A stretch of DNA of 64,000 bases from Saccharothrix deserti. GTDB lineage: Bacteria > Actinomycetota > Actinomycetes > Mycobacteriales > Pseudonocardiaceae. Of the stretch, positions 34,303-42,317 are shown in pieces. The stretch spans positions 248,001-312,000 of the forward strand of contig NZ_VKAB01000011.1 of assembly GCF_009769385.1 (NCBI RefSeq), in the 5' to 3' direction. Position numbers and translations under genes: made by a program. The notes below the pieces were generated by a model that saw only the letters and a list, made by a program, of their open reading frames with translations, had not been told where the DNA came from and searched no databases. Position 1 is the stretch's first letter, and each line of letters begins with the position of its first letter.

Positions 34303-34320
34303 TCTAGAACTCTAGAACTC
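34303..34320. promoter_or_regulatory. tandem TCTAGAAC repeat, possible operator of the trpBA unit
   Basis: TCTAGAAC occurs twice in direct tandem (34303-34310 and 34311-34318), each centred on the palindrome TCTAGA. It abuts the trpB start codon and lies in the 119-bp divergent promoter region shared with the SDR gene. HutC-type GntR proteins often bind CTAGA-containing palindromes, so the gntR gene at the end of the operon is the natural candidate. Inference. Confidence 0.4.
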
Positions 34321-34420
34321 TTTGACCGTGCTCGGCAAGTCTCGGGCTGTCGACCGTCCACATGTGCCGGCAGTCTGTGCGGGCACACCGTCGAACGCCT
34401 TTGTGATCCCGAGGAGTCGT

Positions 34421-35278
34421 ATGCCATCGCGTGTCGTCGTCACCGGCGGGAGCGGCAAGCTCGGCCGCGCGGTCGTGGCCGATCTCGTCGCCACCGGCTG
34501 GGACGTGGTCGTGGTCGACCGCGTCCTCCCGGCCACGCAACTCGCCCCGACGACCCTGCTCGACCTCACCGACTACGGGCAGGTGGTCGAGGCGTTCACC
34601 GCGATCGACGACCGCTATGCTGGCGTCGACGCGGTCGTGCACCTGGCCGCGATCCCCGGACCGGGCGTCGCCACCAACGCCACGATCTTCCACAACAACG
34701 TCACCAGCACGTACAACGTCTTCGCCGCCGCCAGGCAGGCCGGCATCCGCAACGTGGTGTGGGCGTCCAGCGAGACCCTGCTGGGCCTCCCGTTCGACAC
34801 GCCGCCGCCGTACCTGCCGGTCGACGAGGACTACCCGGCCCGGCCGGAGACCTCCTACGCCCTGGCGAAGCACCTGGAGGAGACCATGGCGGCCGAGTTC
34901 TGCCGCTGGGTGCCGGACCTCAAGGCGACCGGCCTGCGCTTCTCCAACGTGATGGAACCCGGCGACTACGCGGCCTTCCCGTCGTTCGACGCCGACCCCG
35001 GCCTGCGGTCGTGGAACCTGTGGGGCTACATCGACGCCCGTGACGGCGCCCAGGCCGTTCGCCGGGCCCTGGAGCGCGAGGGCGTCGGCCTGGAGGTGTT
35101 CATCATCGCCAACGCCGACACGGTCATGTCCAAGCCCACCGCCGACCTGGTCGCCGAGCGGCTTCCCGACGTCCCGCTGCGACGGCCGGTGGAGGGCAAC
35201 GAGACGCTGCTGTCGATCGACAAAGCCCGCAGGCTGCTCGGCTACGAACCCCGCTACAGCTGGCGCGACCAGGTGTGA
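34421..35278 (+). CDS. NAD-dependent epimerase/dehydratase (extended SDR)
   Basis: A 285-residue Rossmann enzyme. Nucleotide-binding TGGSGKLGRAV near the N-terminus; catalytic Ser (WASSETLLG) and YXXXK (SYALAKHLEE); conserved Asn (LRFSNVMEPGDY). The family acts on nucleotide sugars or other hydroxy/keto substrates; the substrate is unknown. ATG 34421 has GAGGAG upstream; the frame extends to 34322 but lacks a ribosome site. Divergent from trpB. Confidence 0.87.
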   Translation: MPSRVVVTGGSGKLGRAVVADLVATGWDVVVVDRVLPATQLAPTTLLDLTDYGQVVEAFTAIDDRYAGVDAVVHLAAIPGPGVATNATIFHNNVTSTYNVFAAARQAGIRNVVWASSETLLGLPFDTPPPYLPVDEDYPARPETSYALAKHLEETMAAEFCRWVPDLKATGLRFSNVMEPGDYAAFPSFDADPGLRSWNLWGYIDARDGAQAVRRALEREGVGLEVFIIANADTVMSKPTADLVAERLPDVPLRRPVEGNETLLSIDKARRLLGYEPRYSWRDQV

Positions 35279-35285
35279 CCCGTGC

Positions 35286-35687
35286 TCAGACCGGCGGCAT
35301 CCGCTCGACCGGCTTCCTCGGCGCGGACACCCGGTAGCTCTCGGTCAGCAGCTCGGCGACCTCGTCCCAGTCCGTGTCGTCGTCCAGGACCAGGCCCACG
35401 ACGTTGGCCGCCCACACCGGCTTGAAGAACGGGTGGGCGGCGTGGCTCAGCGCGGCCAGCTCCGGGCCCGCCGAGCGGAACGTCAGCACCGGCCCGTCGG
35501 TGCCCGCCGCCTGGGCGTACGACGGCGGGTTGCCGTCCTCGACCTCCAGCACGTGCGCGAACGCCCGCTGCCGGATCCGCCACCGCGTGCCCCGCCAGGC
35601 CCGTTCCTCCACGACCTCCGGGAACGCCAGGCACACCGCCCGCAGCCGTTCGACGATCTCGTCCGGTACCTCCGCCGGTTCACCCAT
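35286..35687 (-). CDS. MmcQ/YjbR-family protein
   Basis: A 133-residue protein of the double-wing DNA-binding-like MmcQ/YjbR family: LAFPEVVEERAW, then WRIRQRAFAHVLEV, and a C-terminal DTDWDEVAELLTESYRVSAP. Its molecular role is unclear across the family. ATG 35687 lies 6 nt after a GATAAT -10 element and has no ribosome site, so leaderless translation is likely. Confidence 0.85.
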   Translation of the reverse strand: MGEPAEVPDEIVERLRAVCLAFPEVVEERAWRGTRWRIRQRAFAHVLEVEDGNPPSYAQAAGTDGPVLTFRSAGPELAALSHAAHPFFKPVWAANVVGLVLDDDTDWDEVAELLTESYRVSAPRKPVERMPPV

Positions 35688-35693
35688 CCGTGA

Positions 35694-35699
35694 ATTATC
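35694..35699 (-). promoter_or_regulatory. -10 element GATAAT, leaderless promoter of the MmcQ/YjbR gene
   Basis: On the minus strand GATAAT is followed by six nt and the ATG at 35687, so transcription would start at the initiation codon. Confidence 0.55.
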
Positions 35700-35773
35700 G
35701 GATGAACGCGGGAGGGGGTTGACCCCGGCCGCGGGCTCGGAACCCCCGGATCGGGGCCGCCCGGGTCCGGGGT

Positions 35774-35779
35774 TACCTT
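35774..35779 (+). promoter_or_regulatory. -10 element TACCTT, leaderless promoter of the GNAT gene
   Basis: TACCTT precedes GTG 35786 by six nt. No Shine-Dalgarno is seen. It diverges from the promoter at 35694-35699 about 80 bp away. Confidence 0.5.
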
Positions 35780-35785
35780 GCACTG

Positions 35786-36301
35786 GTGGAGATCCGTCGT
35801 GGCGACCTGGCCGACCTGCCCGCGATCATGGAGATGCTGGACAGCGCCGTGTCGTGGCTGGACGCCGTCGGCCGGACCGGGCAGTGGGGGAGCGAGCCGT
35901 TCACCGAGCACCCCGAGCGGATCGAGGGCATCGTGGAGAAGATCCGCGAAGGCACGGCGTGGATCGCCGAGGTCGACGGTGTGCCGGCGGGCGCCATGAC
36001 CCTCGCGCCCAGACCGCCCGGTTACGTCGCTCCGGCCGACGAGCCGGAGATCTACGTGACGTTGTTGGTGACGTCCCGGTCGTTCGCCGGGCTCGGCGTC
36101 GGCAGCGCGTTGCTGGCGCACGCCCGCGAGGAGACGCGGCGCGCGGGCGTGGAGTTGCTGCGGGTGGACTGCTACGCGGGCTCGGACGGCCGGTTGGTCG
36201 ACTACTACCGCAGCAACGGCTTCGAACCGGTCGAGCGGTTCACCGTCGGCTCGTGGCCGGGACAGGTGCTCGCCCAGCGGGTGGAGCGCTCCGACACCTG
36301 A
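35786..36301 (+). CDS. GNAT-family N-acetyltransferase
   Basis: A 171-residue acetyl-CoA-dependent transferase. Motif A with the pyrophosphate loop is SRSFAGLGVGSALLAHAREE; motif B is VDYYRSNGFEPVERF. The substrate is unknown. GTG start is supported by a leaderless promoter. The following 168 bp before the amine oxidase gene contain no other coding signal. Confidence 0.86.
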   Translation: MEIRRGDLADLPAIMEMLDSAVSWLDAVGRTGQWGSEPFTEHPERIEGIVEKIREGTAWIAEVDGVPAGAMTLAPRPPGYVAPADEPEIYVTLLVTSRSFAGLGVGSALLAHAREETRRAGVELLRVDCYAGSDGRLVDYYRSNGFEPVERFTVGSWPGQVLAQRVERSDT

Positions 36302-36469
36302 CGCTCCGCCACCCGACCGGGGGACGCGCGACCCCGTTCGGCCGCGGCGCGGCGATCCGCGGAACCGCACTTCTGCGTTGTGGCCGGGCATTTTGAGTCG
36401 TGCGGATGAAAATGAACCCGACCCTTCGGGTAGTTGGCCGCCTGTTTTCGGACCAGTACGGTCGGATTC

Positions 36470-37912
36470 ATGTCGCTGGACGTTCTCGATCTGCTCAGAG
36501 CAGGATTGCCGGAGAGTGCCGCGCCACGGCGGCGGATCGTCGTGGTCGGCGCCGGAATGGCCGGGTTGACCGCGGCCATGCTGTTGAAGGAAGCCGGCCA
36601 CGAGGTGACGATCCTCGAAGGCCAGAACCGGCTGGGCGGGCGCATCCTCACCTATCGGGGATTCGCCGGCGATATGTACGGCGAGTTCGGCGCGATGCGG
36701 TTCCCGCTCCAGCACCCGTTGGTGCAGTGGCTGATCGAGGACAAGTTCAAGCTCGCCACGAAACCGTTTCCCATGTACGACGAGGACACGTTCGTGTACC
36801 TCCAGGGAAAGGGTGTGCGGCGGCGGGATTTCAGCGCCGACCAGTTCACCTTCGACCTGTCGCGCGGTGAGGCCGACAAAGCGCCGCACGACCTGCTGCG
36901 GCACACCGTGCAGCCGCTCGTGGACATCATGGAGCAGGAGGACGACGCGAAGGCGTGGCACCGGCTGCTGACCGACTACGACGGGTACACGCTGCTCGGG
37001 TACCTCAAGGAGCGCGGTCTCAGCGACGGCGCCCTGTCGATGCTCGGGCCGTTGTTCAACCTGGAGGGCCGGTACCACTTCTCGCTGGTCGAGTGGTTCT
37101 CGCACTACTACGAGGACGTGTTCGGCCGGCTGGTCTACATCGTGGACGGCGCGGATTCGTTGCCCAGGGCGTTCGAGCCGTTCCTGATGGACGACATCAG
37201 GCTCGGCGCGCAGGTCCACGCCGTCGACCAGACGGACGGTGAAGTGCGAGTCCACTTCCGGGCCGGGCGCAAGACACACACGATCACGGCGGACGAGTGC
37301 ATCGTGACGGTGCCGTTCGCGAGCCTGCGGCACATGGAGATCCAGGGGCTCGACCCGGACAAGTGGTACGCGATCCGCAATACCTACTACGGGCGGGCGC
37401 ACAAGCTGTTCATGCAGTTCAGCGAACGGTGGTGGGAAAGCTCGTACGGCATCACGCACGGGCTCACCGTGACCGACCTGGCGATCCGCAACATCGTGTA
37501 CCCGCCGGCGGGGCAGGACACCCGCTTCCGCAAGGGCGTGATGATCGCGTCGTATTGCTGGGAGCAGGACAGCATGCCCTACACGCCGTTGGCGGGGGAG
37601 GAGAGCGTGGCCCAGGCGTTGGAGGACCTGGTGAAGATCCACCCGGAGGCGCGGGACACGTTCGAGTTCGGCGTGTACAAGGACTGGGCGCTCGACTGGT
37701 TCGCGTGCGGTATCGGCCCCCTGTTCCGGGCGTTCGAGATGAGCGAGGCGTTCTACGAGGACGTGATCCGACCGGTGAACCGGGTCTGGTTCGCGAACGA
37801 CGCGTGCGACCGCCGTCACCGGCGGTGGGTGGAGGGCGCGCTCAAGGCGGCGGTGAAGAACGCCTACGCGATCCACGAGGGGCTGCGCGACGAGATGCCC
37901 TGGAAGGACTGA
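36470..37912 (+). CDS. flavin amine oxidase family protein (L-amino-acid/monoamine oxidase type)
   Basis: A 480-residue FAD enzyme. The dinucleotide fold VVGAGMAGLTAAMLLKEAGH with downstream GGRILT is the amine-oxidase signature; a C-terminal motif near WFANDACDRRHRRWVEGAL closes the FAD domain. It would oxidise an amine or amino acid to an imine with H2O2 release. Starting at ATG 36470 avoids a spurious 12-residue extension. Bacterial tryptophan oxidases belong here, and trpBA lies 2 kb away, but any link is speculative. The tail of the gene faces the MarR-like gene. Confidence 0.87.
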   Translation: MSLDVLDLLRAGLPESAAPRRRIVVVGAGMAGLTAAMLLKEAGHEVTILEGQNRLGGRILTYRGFAGDMYGEFGAMRFPLQHPLVQWLIEDKFKLATKPFPMYDEDTFVYLQGKGVRRRDFSADQFTFDLSRGEADKAPHDLLRHTVQPLVDIMEQEDDAKAWHRLLTDYDGYTLLGYLKERGLSDGALSMLGPLFNLEGRYHFSLVEWFSHYYEDVFGRLVYIVDGADSLPRAFEPFLMDDIRLGAQVHAVDQTDGEVRVHFRAGRKTHTITADECIVTVPFASLRHMEIQGLDPDKWYAIRNTYYGRAHKLFMQFSERWWESSYGITHGLTVTDLAIRNIVYPPAGQDTRFRKGVMIASYCWEQDSMPYTPLAGEESVAQALEDLVKIHPEARDTFEFGVYKDWALDWFACGIGPLFRAFEMSEAFYEDVIRPVNRVWFANDACDRRHRRWVEGALKAAVKNAYAIHEGLRDEMPWKD

Positions 37913-37921
37913 GCGCGCCGG

Positions 37922-38743
37922 CTACCGGGTGAGTAGCTCGGCGTCGTGGAGGGCGGCGGCGACCCGGTCCGGTGGCCAGCCCAGCTCGGTGGCGAGCCGG
38001 TCCGCGCTGTCCGGGGTGACGGCGCGGACCAGTGCCGCGAGCATGGTGACGACGTCGCCGGTGGCCGTGCCGGGACCACCGGACATGTCGTCGCTGAGCT
38101 GCGCGAAGAACCGGCGCATGTGGTCCAGGCGGGCACCGGCCGGTGTGGTGGGGTCGAAGACGTCGACGCCGCGCTGGGCGGTGGCCGCCAGCATCGCGTT
38201 CGTCCGGGCACTCGTCAGCCACGTCCGGAGCCACACGTCGTCGTCGATGAAGTACCGCTCCCGCCGGGAGTCGCGTTCGCGGCGGACCAGTTCCAGGCCT
38301 TCCAGGTAGCCGACGGCCTTCGACACCGACGCGGGGCTGACCCGCAGCCTGCCGACCAGTTCCGCGGCCGTCAGGGCGCCCGCGTCCGTCGTGACCAGGC
38401 TCGCCAGCACGCGGGCCGCCATGCGCGGCAGTCCCGTCTGGACCATCAGCGCGGCGAACTCCTCCGCGAACGCGAGCACCGCCGCCGGATCGCGGCCGGG
38501 TGCGCCGACGTCGGCCGGTGGTTCGTGGGGCGTGGCGGTCCTGCGTCGGCGGGCGCGTCGGCGGGTGGCCAGGTGGGCGCGGTCGGCGCGGTAGTCGCGC
38601 GGGCCGCCGTTGCGGCTCACCTCGCGGGTGATGGTGGACGTCGGCCTGTCCAGCCGCCGCGCGATCTCGGCGTACCCGAGGCCCTCGGTCAGACCGGACG
38701 CGATGTCGCGGCGGTCCTCGTCGGTCAGCCTGCCTCCCGGCAT
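37922..38743 (-). CDS. MarR/GbsR-like regulator with N-terminal HTH_38-type helix-turn-helix
   Basis: A 273-residue regulator with two DNA-binding modules: an N-terminal IS30/resolvase-like HTH (LTDEDRRDIASGLTEGLGYA, then RPTSTITREVSRNGG) and a MarR/GbsR winged helix (about 110-190; LTAAELVGRLRVSPASVSKA). The C-terminal half is helical. ATG 38743 has GGAGGTG upstream. It is divergent from an ABC-2 exporter with several TTGCA boxes between them, so it is the probable repressor of that exporter. Confidence 0.85.
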   Translation of the reverse strand: MPGGRLTDEDRRDIASGLTEGLGYAEIARRLDRPTSTITREVSRNGGPRDYRADRAHLATRRRARRRRTATPHEPPADVGAPGRDPAAVLAFAEEFAALMVQTGLPRMAARVLASLVTTDAGALTAAELVGRLRVSPASVSKAVGYLEGLELVRRERDSRRERYFIDDDVWLRTWLTSARTNAMLAATAQRGVDVFDPTTPAGARLDHMRRFFAQLSDDMSGGPGTATGDVVTMLAALVRAVTPDSADRLATELGWPPDRVAAALHDAELLTR

Positions 38744-38796
38744 CGCCGGCCCACCTCCTGCTCGTCGGTCCGCCCAGTGTGCATTCACGACCAGCA

Positions 38797-38858
38797 CATT
38801 GCAACGGACTGGTCTTGGGAATTGCATTCGTCGGCAACGTCATTGCAATGATTTGCAC
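38797..38858. promoter_or_regulatory. cluster of TTGCA palindromic boxes (MarR-like operator region)
   Basis: CATTGCAACG (38797-38806), GAATTGCATT (38819-38828), the perfect palindrome CATTGCAATG (38841-38850) and ATTTGCAC (38851-38858) share a TGCA core. Their centres are 23, 21 and 10 bp apart, near whole helical turns. They lie between the divergent regulator and ABC exporter genes. The rest of this 225-bp gap shows nothing else. Confidence 0.55.
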
Positions 38859-38968
38859 GGCATCTACCAGGGTAAATGCGGATACAGGGCACGGCTTCGC
38901 GTTGTAGCTCTGTGAAACGCAACGTAGCGTTCGCTCCCTTCTGAAGATCAGTTGACGAAGGGGGAGGT

Positions 38969-39865
38969 ATGGCGAGCGAGCAAGTCGTGCTCGACGTCGA
39001 AGGCCTGCGCATGCGCTACGGCACGACCGACGTCCTGCACGACGTCACGTTCCAGGCCCGGCACGGCGAGGTGCTGGCCCTGCTCGGCCCGAACGGCGCG
39101 GGCAAGACGACGACCATCGAGATCCTGGAAGGTTTCCGGATGCGCTCGGCCGGCCGGGTCTCGGTGCTCGGCGTCGACCCGGCGCACGCCGACGAACGGT
39201 GGCGCGCCCGCGTCGGCGTCGTCCTGCAGTCCTGGCGCGACCACGGCAAGTGGCGGGTCCGCGAACTCCTCGCGCACCTCGGCACCTACTACACCTGCTA
39301 CGCCACCGAGCAGATCACGCGACCGTGGGACGCGGACGACCTGGTAGCGGCCGTCGGCCTCACCGCCCAGGCGCACAAGAAGGTCAGGACGCTGTCCGGC
39401 GGGCAGCGGCGCAGGCTGGACGTCGCCGTGGGCATCGTCGGCCGACCCGAGCTGCTGTTCCTCGACGAGCCGACCACCGGCTTCGACCCGGTGGCCCGGC
39501 GCGAGTTCCACGAACTCGTGCACCGGCTCGCGAGCCAGGACGAGACCACCATCCTGCTCACCACGCACGACCTGGACGAGGCTGAGAAGCTCGCCGACCG
39601 CATCGTCGTCCTCGACGGCGGCCGGATCGTCGCGGACGGCACGGCGGAGGAGCTGTCGCAGCGGATCGCGGGCGAGGACGAGGTCCGCTGGACCCACGCC
39701 GGGCAGCGGCACGTGCGGTCGACCAAGGAGTCCACCAGGTTCGTCCACGACCTGTTCCGCCGGTACGGCGACGAGATCACCGACCTCGAGGTCCGCCGGG
39801 CCTCACTGGAGGACACCTACCTGTCGCTGGTGCGCCGGGTCGAGGCGGAAGGAGCGGCCCGGTGA
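38969..39865 (+). CDS. ABC-2 type exporter, ATP-binding subunit
   Basis: A 298-residue ATPase. Walker A GPNGAGKTTT, Q-loop VVLQSWRDHG, signature LSGGQRRRLDVA, Walker B LLFLDEPTTGFDP, switch His in LTTHDLDEAE. The DrrA-like C-terminal extension is present. It energises export by the permease encoded next (GTGA overlap at 39862-39865). GGGGGAGGT precedes the ATG. Drug or lipid export is likely; the cargo is unknown. Confidence 0.93.
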   Translation: MASEQVVLDVEGLRMRYGTTDVLHDVTFQARHGEVLALLGPNGAGKTTTIEILEGFRMRSAGRVSVLGVDPAHADERWRARVGVVLQSWRDHGKWRVRELLAHLGTYYTCYATEQITRPWDADDLVAAVGLTAQAHKKVRTLSGGQRRRLDVAVGIVGRPELLFLDEPTTGFDPVARREFHELVHRLASQDETTILLTTHDLDEAEKLADRIVVLDGGRIVADGTAEELSQRIAGEDEVRWTHAGQRHVRSTKESTRFVHDLFRRYGDEITDLEVRRASLEDTYLSLVRRVEAEGAAR

Positions 39866-40710
39866 ACCCGACCGCGACCGCGTTGCGCGCCGGCTGGAGG
39901 CGCGGCCTGATCGAGCTGCGGCAGTCGCTCACCAACGGCGCGGACCTGTGGAACCACGCGTTCTGGCCCGTGCTGATGCTGGTCGTCACGTACTTCCTGC
40001 GTGACGTGTCGTTCGGGCAGAGCGGGTTCTCCGTCGGCGCCCTCGCGTTGCCGGGCATCCTCGGCATGAACGCCGCGATGGCCATGGTCACCATGAGCCA
40101 ACTGCTCACCGCCGAACGCGAGGACGGCACCCTGCTGCGCGCGAAGGCGACACCGAACGGGATGCTCGGCTACCTGGTCGGCAAGATCGTGTCCGTGGCC
40201 GGCGGCCTCATCGTGGACCTGGCCATCTTCCTGGTCCCCGGCGTGCTCCTCGTCTCCGGCCTGGTGACCGGGAGCCCGGACTCCTGGCTGACCCTGGCGT
40301 GGGTGCTGGCGCTCGGCATGGTCGCCGCCCTGCCCATCGGCGCGGTGCTGGGCTCGGTGTTCTCCAGCGCACGCGGCCAGGGCCTGCTCATCCTGCCGAT
40401 CCTCGGCATGATCGCGATCTCCGGCATCTTCTACCCGATCACGTCACTGCCCGTCTGGCTGCAGTGGGTCGCCCAGGTCTTCCCGGTCTACTGGCTCGGC
40501 CTCGGCATGCGTTCGGCGCTGCTGCCGGACGCGGCGGTCGCCGTGGAGATCGGCGAGTCGTGGCGGCACCTGGAAATCGTCGGCGTGCTCACCGCGTGGG
40601 CCGTCCTGGGCCTGGTCCTGGCGCCGATCGTGCTGCGCCGGATGGCCCGCCGGGAATCCGGGTCGAGTGTCGCCCAACGGCGGGAGAAGTCCCTCCAACG
40701 AGTCGGATAG
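39862..40710 (+). CDS. ABC-2 type exporter, membrane subunit
   Basis: A 282-residue protein with six predicted membrane helices and the ABC-2 signature region (ISGIFYPITSLPVWLQWVAQVFP cut by helices 5-6). GTG start overlaps the ATPase stop. The pair resembles DrrAB-type drug exporters. Probably regulated by the divergent MarR-like protein. Confidence 0.91.
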   Translation: MNPTATALRAGWRRGLIELRQSLTNGADLWNHAFWPVLMLVVTYFLRDVSFGQSGFSVGALALPGILGMNAAMAMVTMSQLLTAEREDGTLLRAKATPNGMLGYLVGKIVSVAGGLIVDLAIFLVPGVLLVSGLVTGSPDSWLTLAWVLALGMVAALPIGAVLGSVFSSARGQGLLILPILGMIAISGIFYPITSLPVWLQWVAQVFPVYWLGLGMRSALLPDAAVAVEIGESWRHLEIVGVLTAWAVLGLVLAPIVLRRMARRESGSSVAQRREKSLQRVG

Positions 40711-40805
40711 GTGACGGACCCTCGACCGACCGCAACGAAAGAGGGCTTCCGCACGACCAATCAGGTGAGTGCCGAAGTGACGTGCCCGTACCGGAGGGCG
40801 TGACC

Positions 40806-42317
40806 ATGACCATCTTCGTCAGCTACACCCGGGCCGACGAGACCCTGGTGCGCGCCCTTCGGGACGACCTCGGCCGGATGGGGCAGCAGGTCTGGCTGGA
40901 CCACGAGATCCGCGGCGGCGAGCTGTGGTGGCGGGAGATCCTCGAGACCATCCGGTCCGCGCGGGTCTTCGTGTTCGCGCTGTCCAAGGCGTCCTGGAAG
41001 TCGCTGCCCTGCCACGCGGAGTTCGACTACGCGCAGCAGTTGGGTCTGCCCGTGCTCCCCGTGCAGGTCGGCCCGCTGGACAACCTCCGCATCCCGATCA
41101 TGGAACGGCAGATCGTCGACTACCGGGAACGCAGCGCCGACGCGATCGTGTCGTTGGCCGGCGCGCTCGCCGAGCTGACCGCCCGTCCGCTGGTGCTGCC
41201 GAACCCACTGCCCCCGCCGCCGAAGGTGCCGTTCGAATACCTCTACCGCATCGCCGAACTCCTCGGTCCGCGGCCCATCACGCCGGAGCGGCAGGAGATC
41301 ATCATCGGGCAGTTGCGGCGGCACCTGAGGACGGAACAGGACGAGGTGGCCCGCGCGGACATCATCAAGCTGCTGCGCGAGTTCCGGGAACGCGGCGAGA
41401 TCACCAACATGAACTCGCGCGAGATAGACGAGATCCTGTCGAAGGTAGAGCAGGGAGAGGTCGAGGTCGCCGCCGGCGCCACCTGGCTCCCGGCGGCCGA
41501 CTACTGGCGCCAGGCCCAAGCCGCAGCCGGTCCGCAATCCGCTCCGGAGCAGGCCGACTCGGAGCAGGCCGAGTCGGAGTGGGGGCAGCCGCAGCAGGTC
41601 GAGCGTGAACAGGCCGAGCCGCAGCAGGTCGCGCCGAAAGAGCCGGAAGAGCCGGGAGAGGCCGAACGAGCGTTGGGCCAGCCTGAACGGGCCGAACCGA
41701 CGCCGGTCGCCAAGACAGTCCAGCCGGGCCGGGAGACGCCGCCGCGTGCCCGGGGGGCGATGCCTCCGCCCGCACGCTCCACCAACACGGGCCCCGGCCC
41801 CGGCCCCGGAACGGCACCGCTCTGGCTGCGGCGCGTGATGGCGGACGCAGGTCAGCCGACCGTCGAAAAGCCGAATGTGGTCCCGCCCACCACGCGGCTA
41901 CCCGCCACGCCGTCAGCCGGCTCGCGACCGTCCACCGGGCCGTCGTCGAGTTCGGGGCCACCACCCACCTCGCCGTCGACCTCGCCGTGGTGGCAGGGCA
42001 GCAAGCCCGAGCCGGAAAAGCCCGAGCCGGAAAGGCCCGTGCCGCACCCTCCGCCATCCGACAAGCGCCCGTTGGCGTTCGTGGCCGCGGTCCTCGGTGC
42101 GACCGGCATCCCGTTCCTGCTGCTGTCGATGATCGACATCCCCGACACCCCCGAGGTCGTCGGGATCACCGCCACGACGGGGTTGGCGGCCCTTGTCGGC
42201 CTGGTCCTCGGCGTCGTGGCCGCCAGGAGGGACGAGCCCCGATCCCGTCACGCCGTGGTGATCGCGTCGATCGGTCTGCTCGGTGTGATCATCTGCGTGG
42301 CGGCCTTGAGCGGCTAG
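40806..42317 (+). CDS. TIR-domain protein with C-terminal membrane helices
   Basis: A 503-residue protein. The N-terminal TIR domain (1 to about 130) begins TIFVSYTRADETLVRALRDD and contains Cys69 and Glu72 in LPCHAEFDYA; that Glu aligns with the catalytic Glu of NAD+-cleaving TIRs. Next come a helical region, a Gln/Glu/Pro-rich linker (about 240-415) and three hydrophobic segments (about 425-500). ATG 40806 has GGAGGG at good spacing; GTG 40800 is two codons upstream. It is convergent with and shares CTAG with the kinase gene of the TerY-type operon. A signalling or abortive-infection role is plausible. Confidence 0.85.
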   Translation: MTIFVSYTRADETLVRALRDDLGRMGQQVWLDHEIRGGELWWREILETIRSARVFVFALSKASWKSLPCHAEFDYAQQLGLPVLPVQVGPLDNLRIPIMERQIVDYRERSADAIVSLAGALAELTARPLVLPNPLPPPPKVPFEYLYRIAELLGPRPITPERQEIIIGQLRRHLRTEQDEVARADIIKLLREFRERGEITNMNSREIDEILSKVEQGEVEVAAGATWLPAADYWRQAQAAAGPQSAPEQADSEQAESEWGQPQQVEREQAEPQQVAPKEPEEPGEAERALGQPERAEPTPVAKTVQPGRETPPRARGAMPPPARSTNTGPGPGPGTAPLWLRRVMADAGQPTVEKPNVVPPTTRLPATPSAGSRPSTGPSSSSGPPPTSPSTSPWWQGSKPEPEKPEPERPVPHPPPSDKRPLAFVAAVLGATGIPFLLLSMIDIPDTPEVVGITATTGLAALVGLVLGVVAARRDEPRSRHAVVIASIGLLGVIICVAALSG

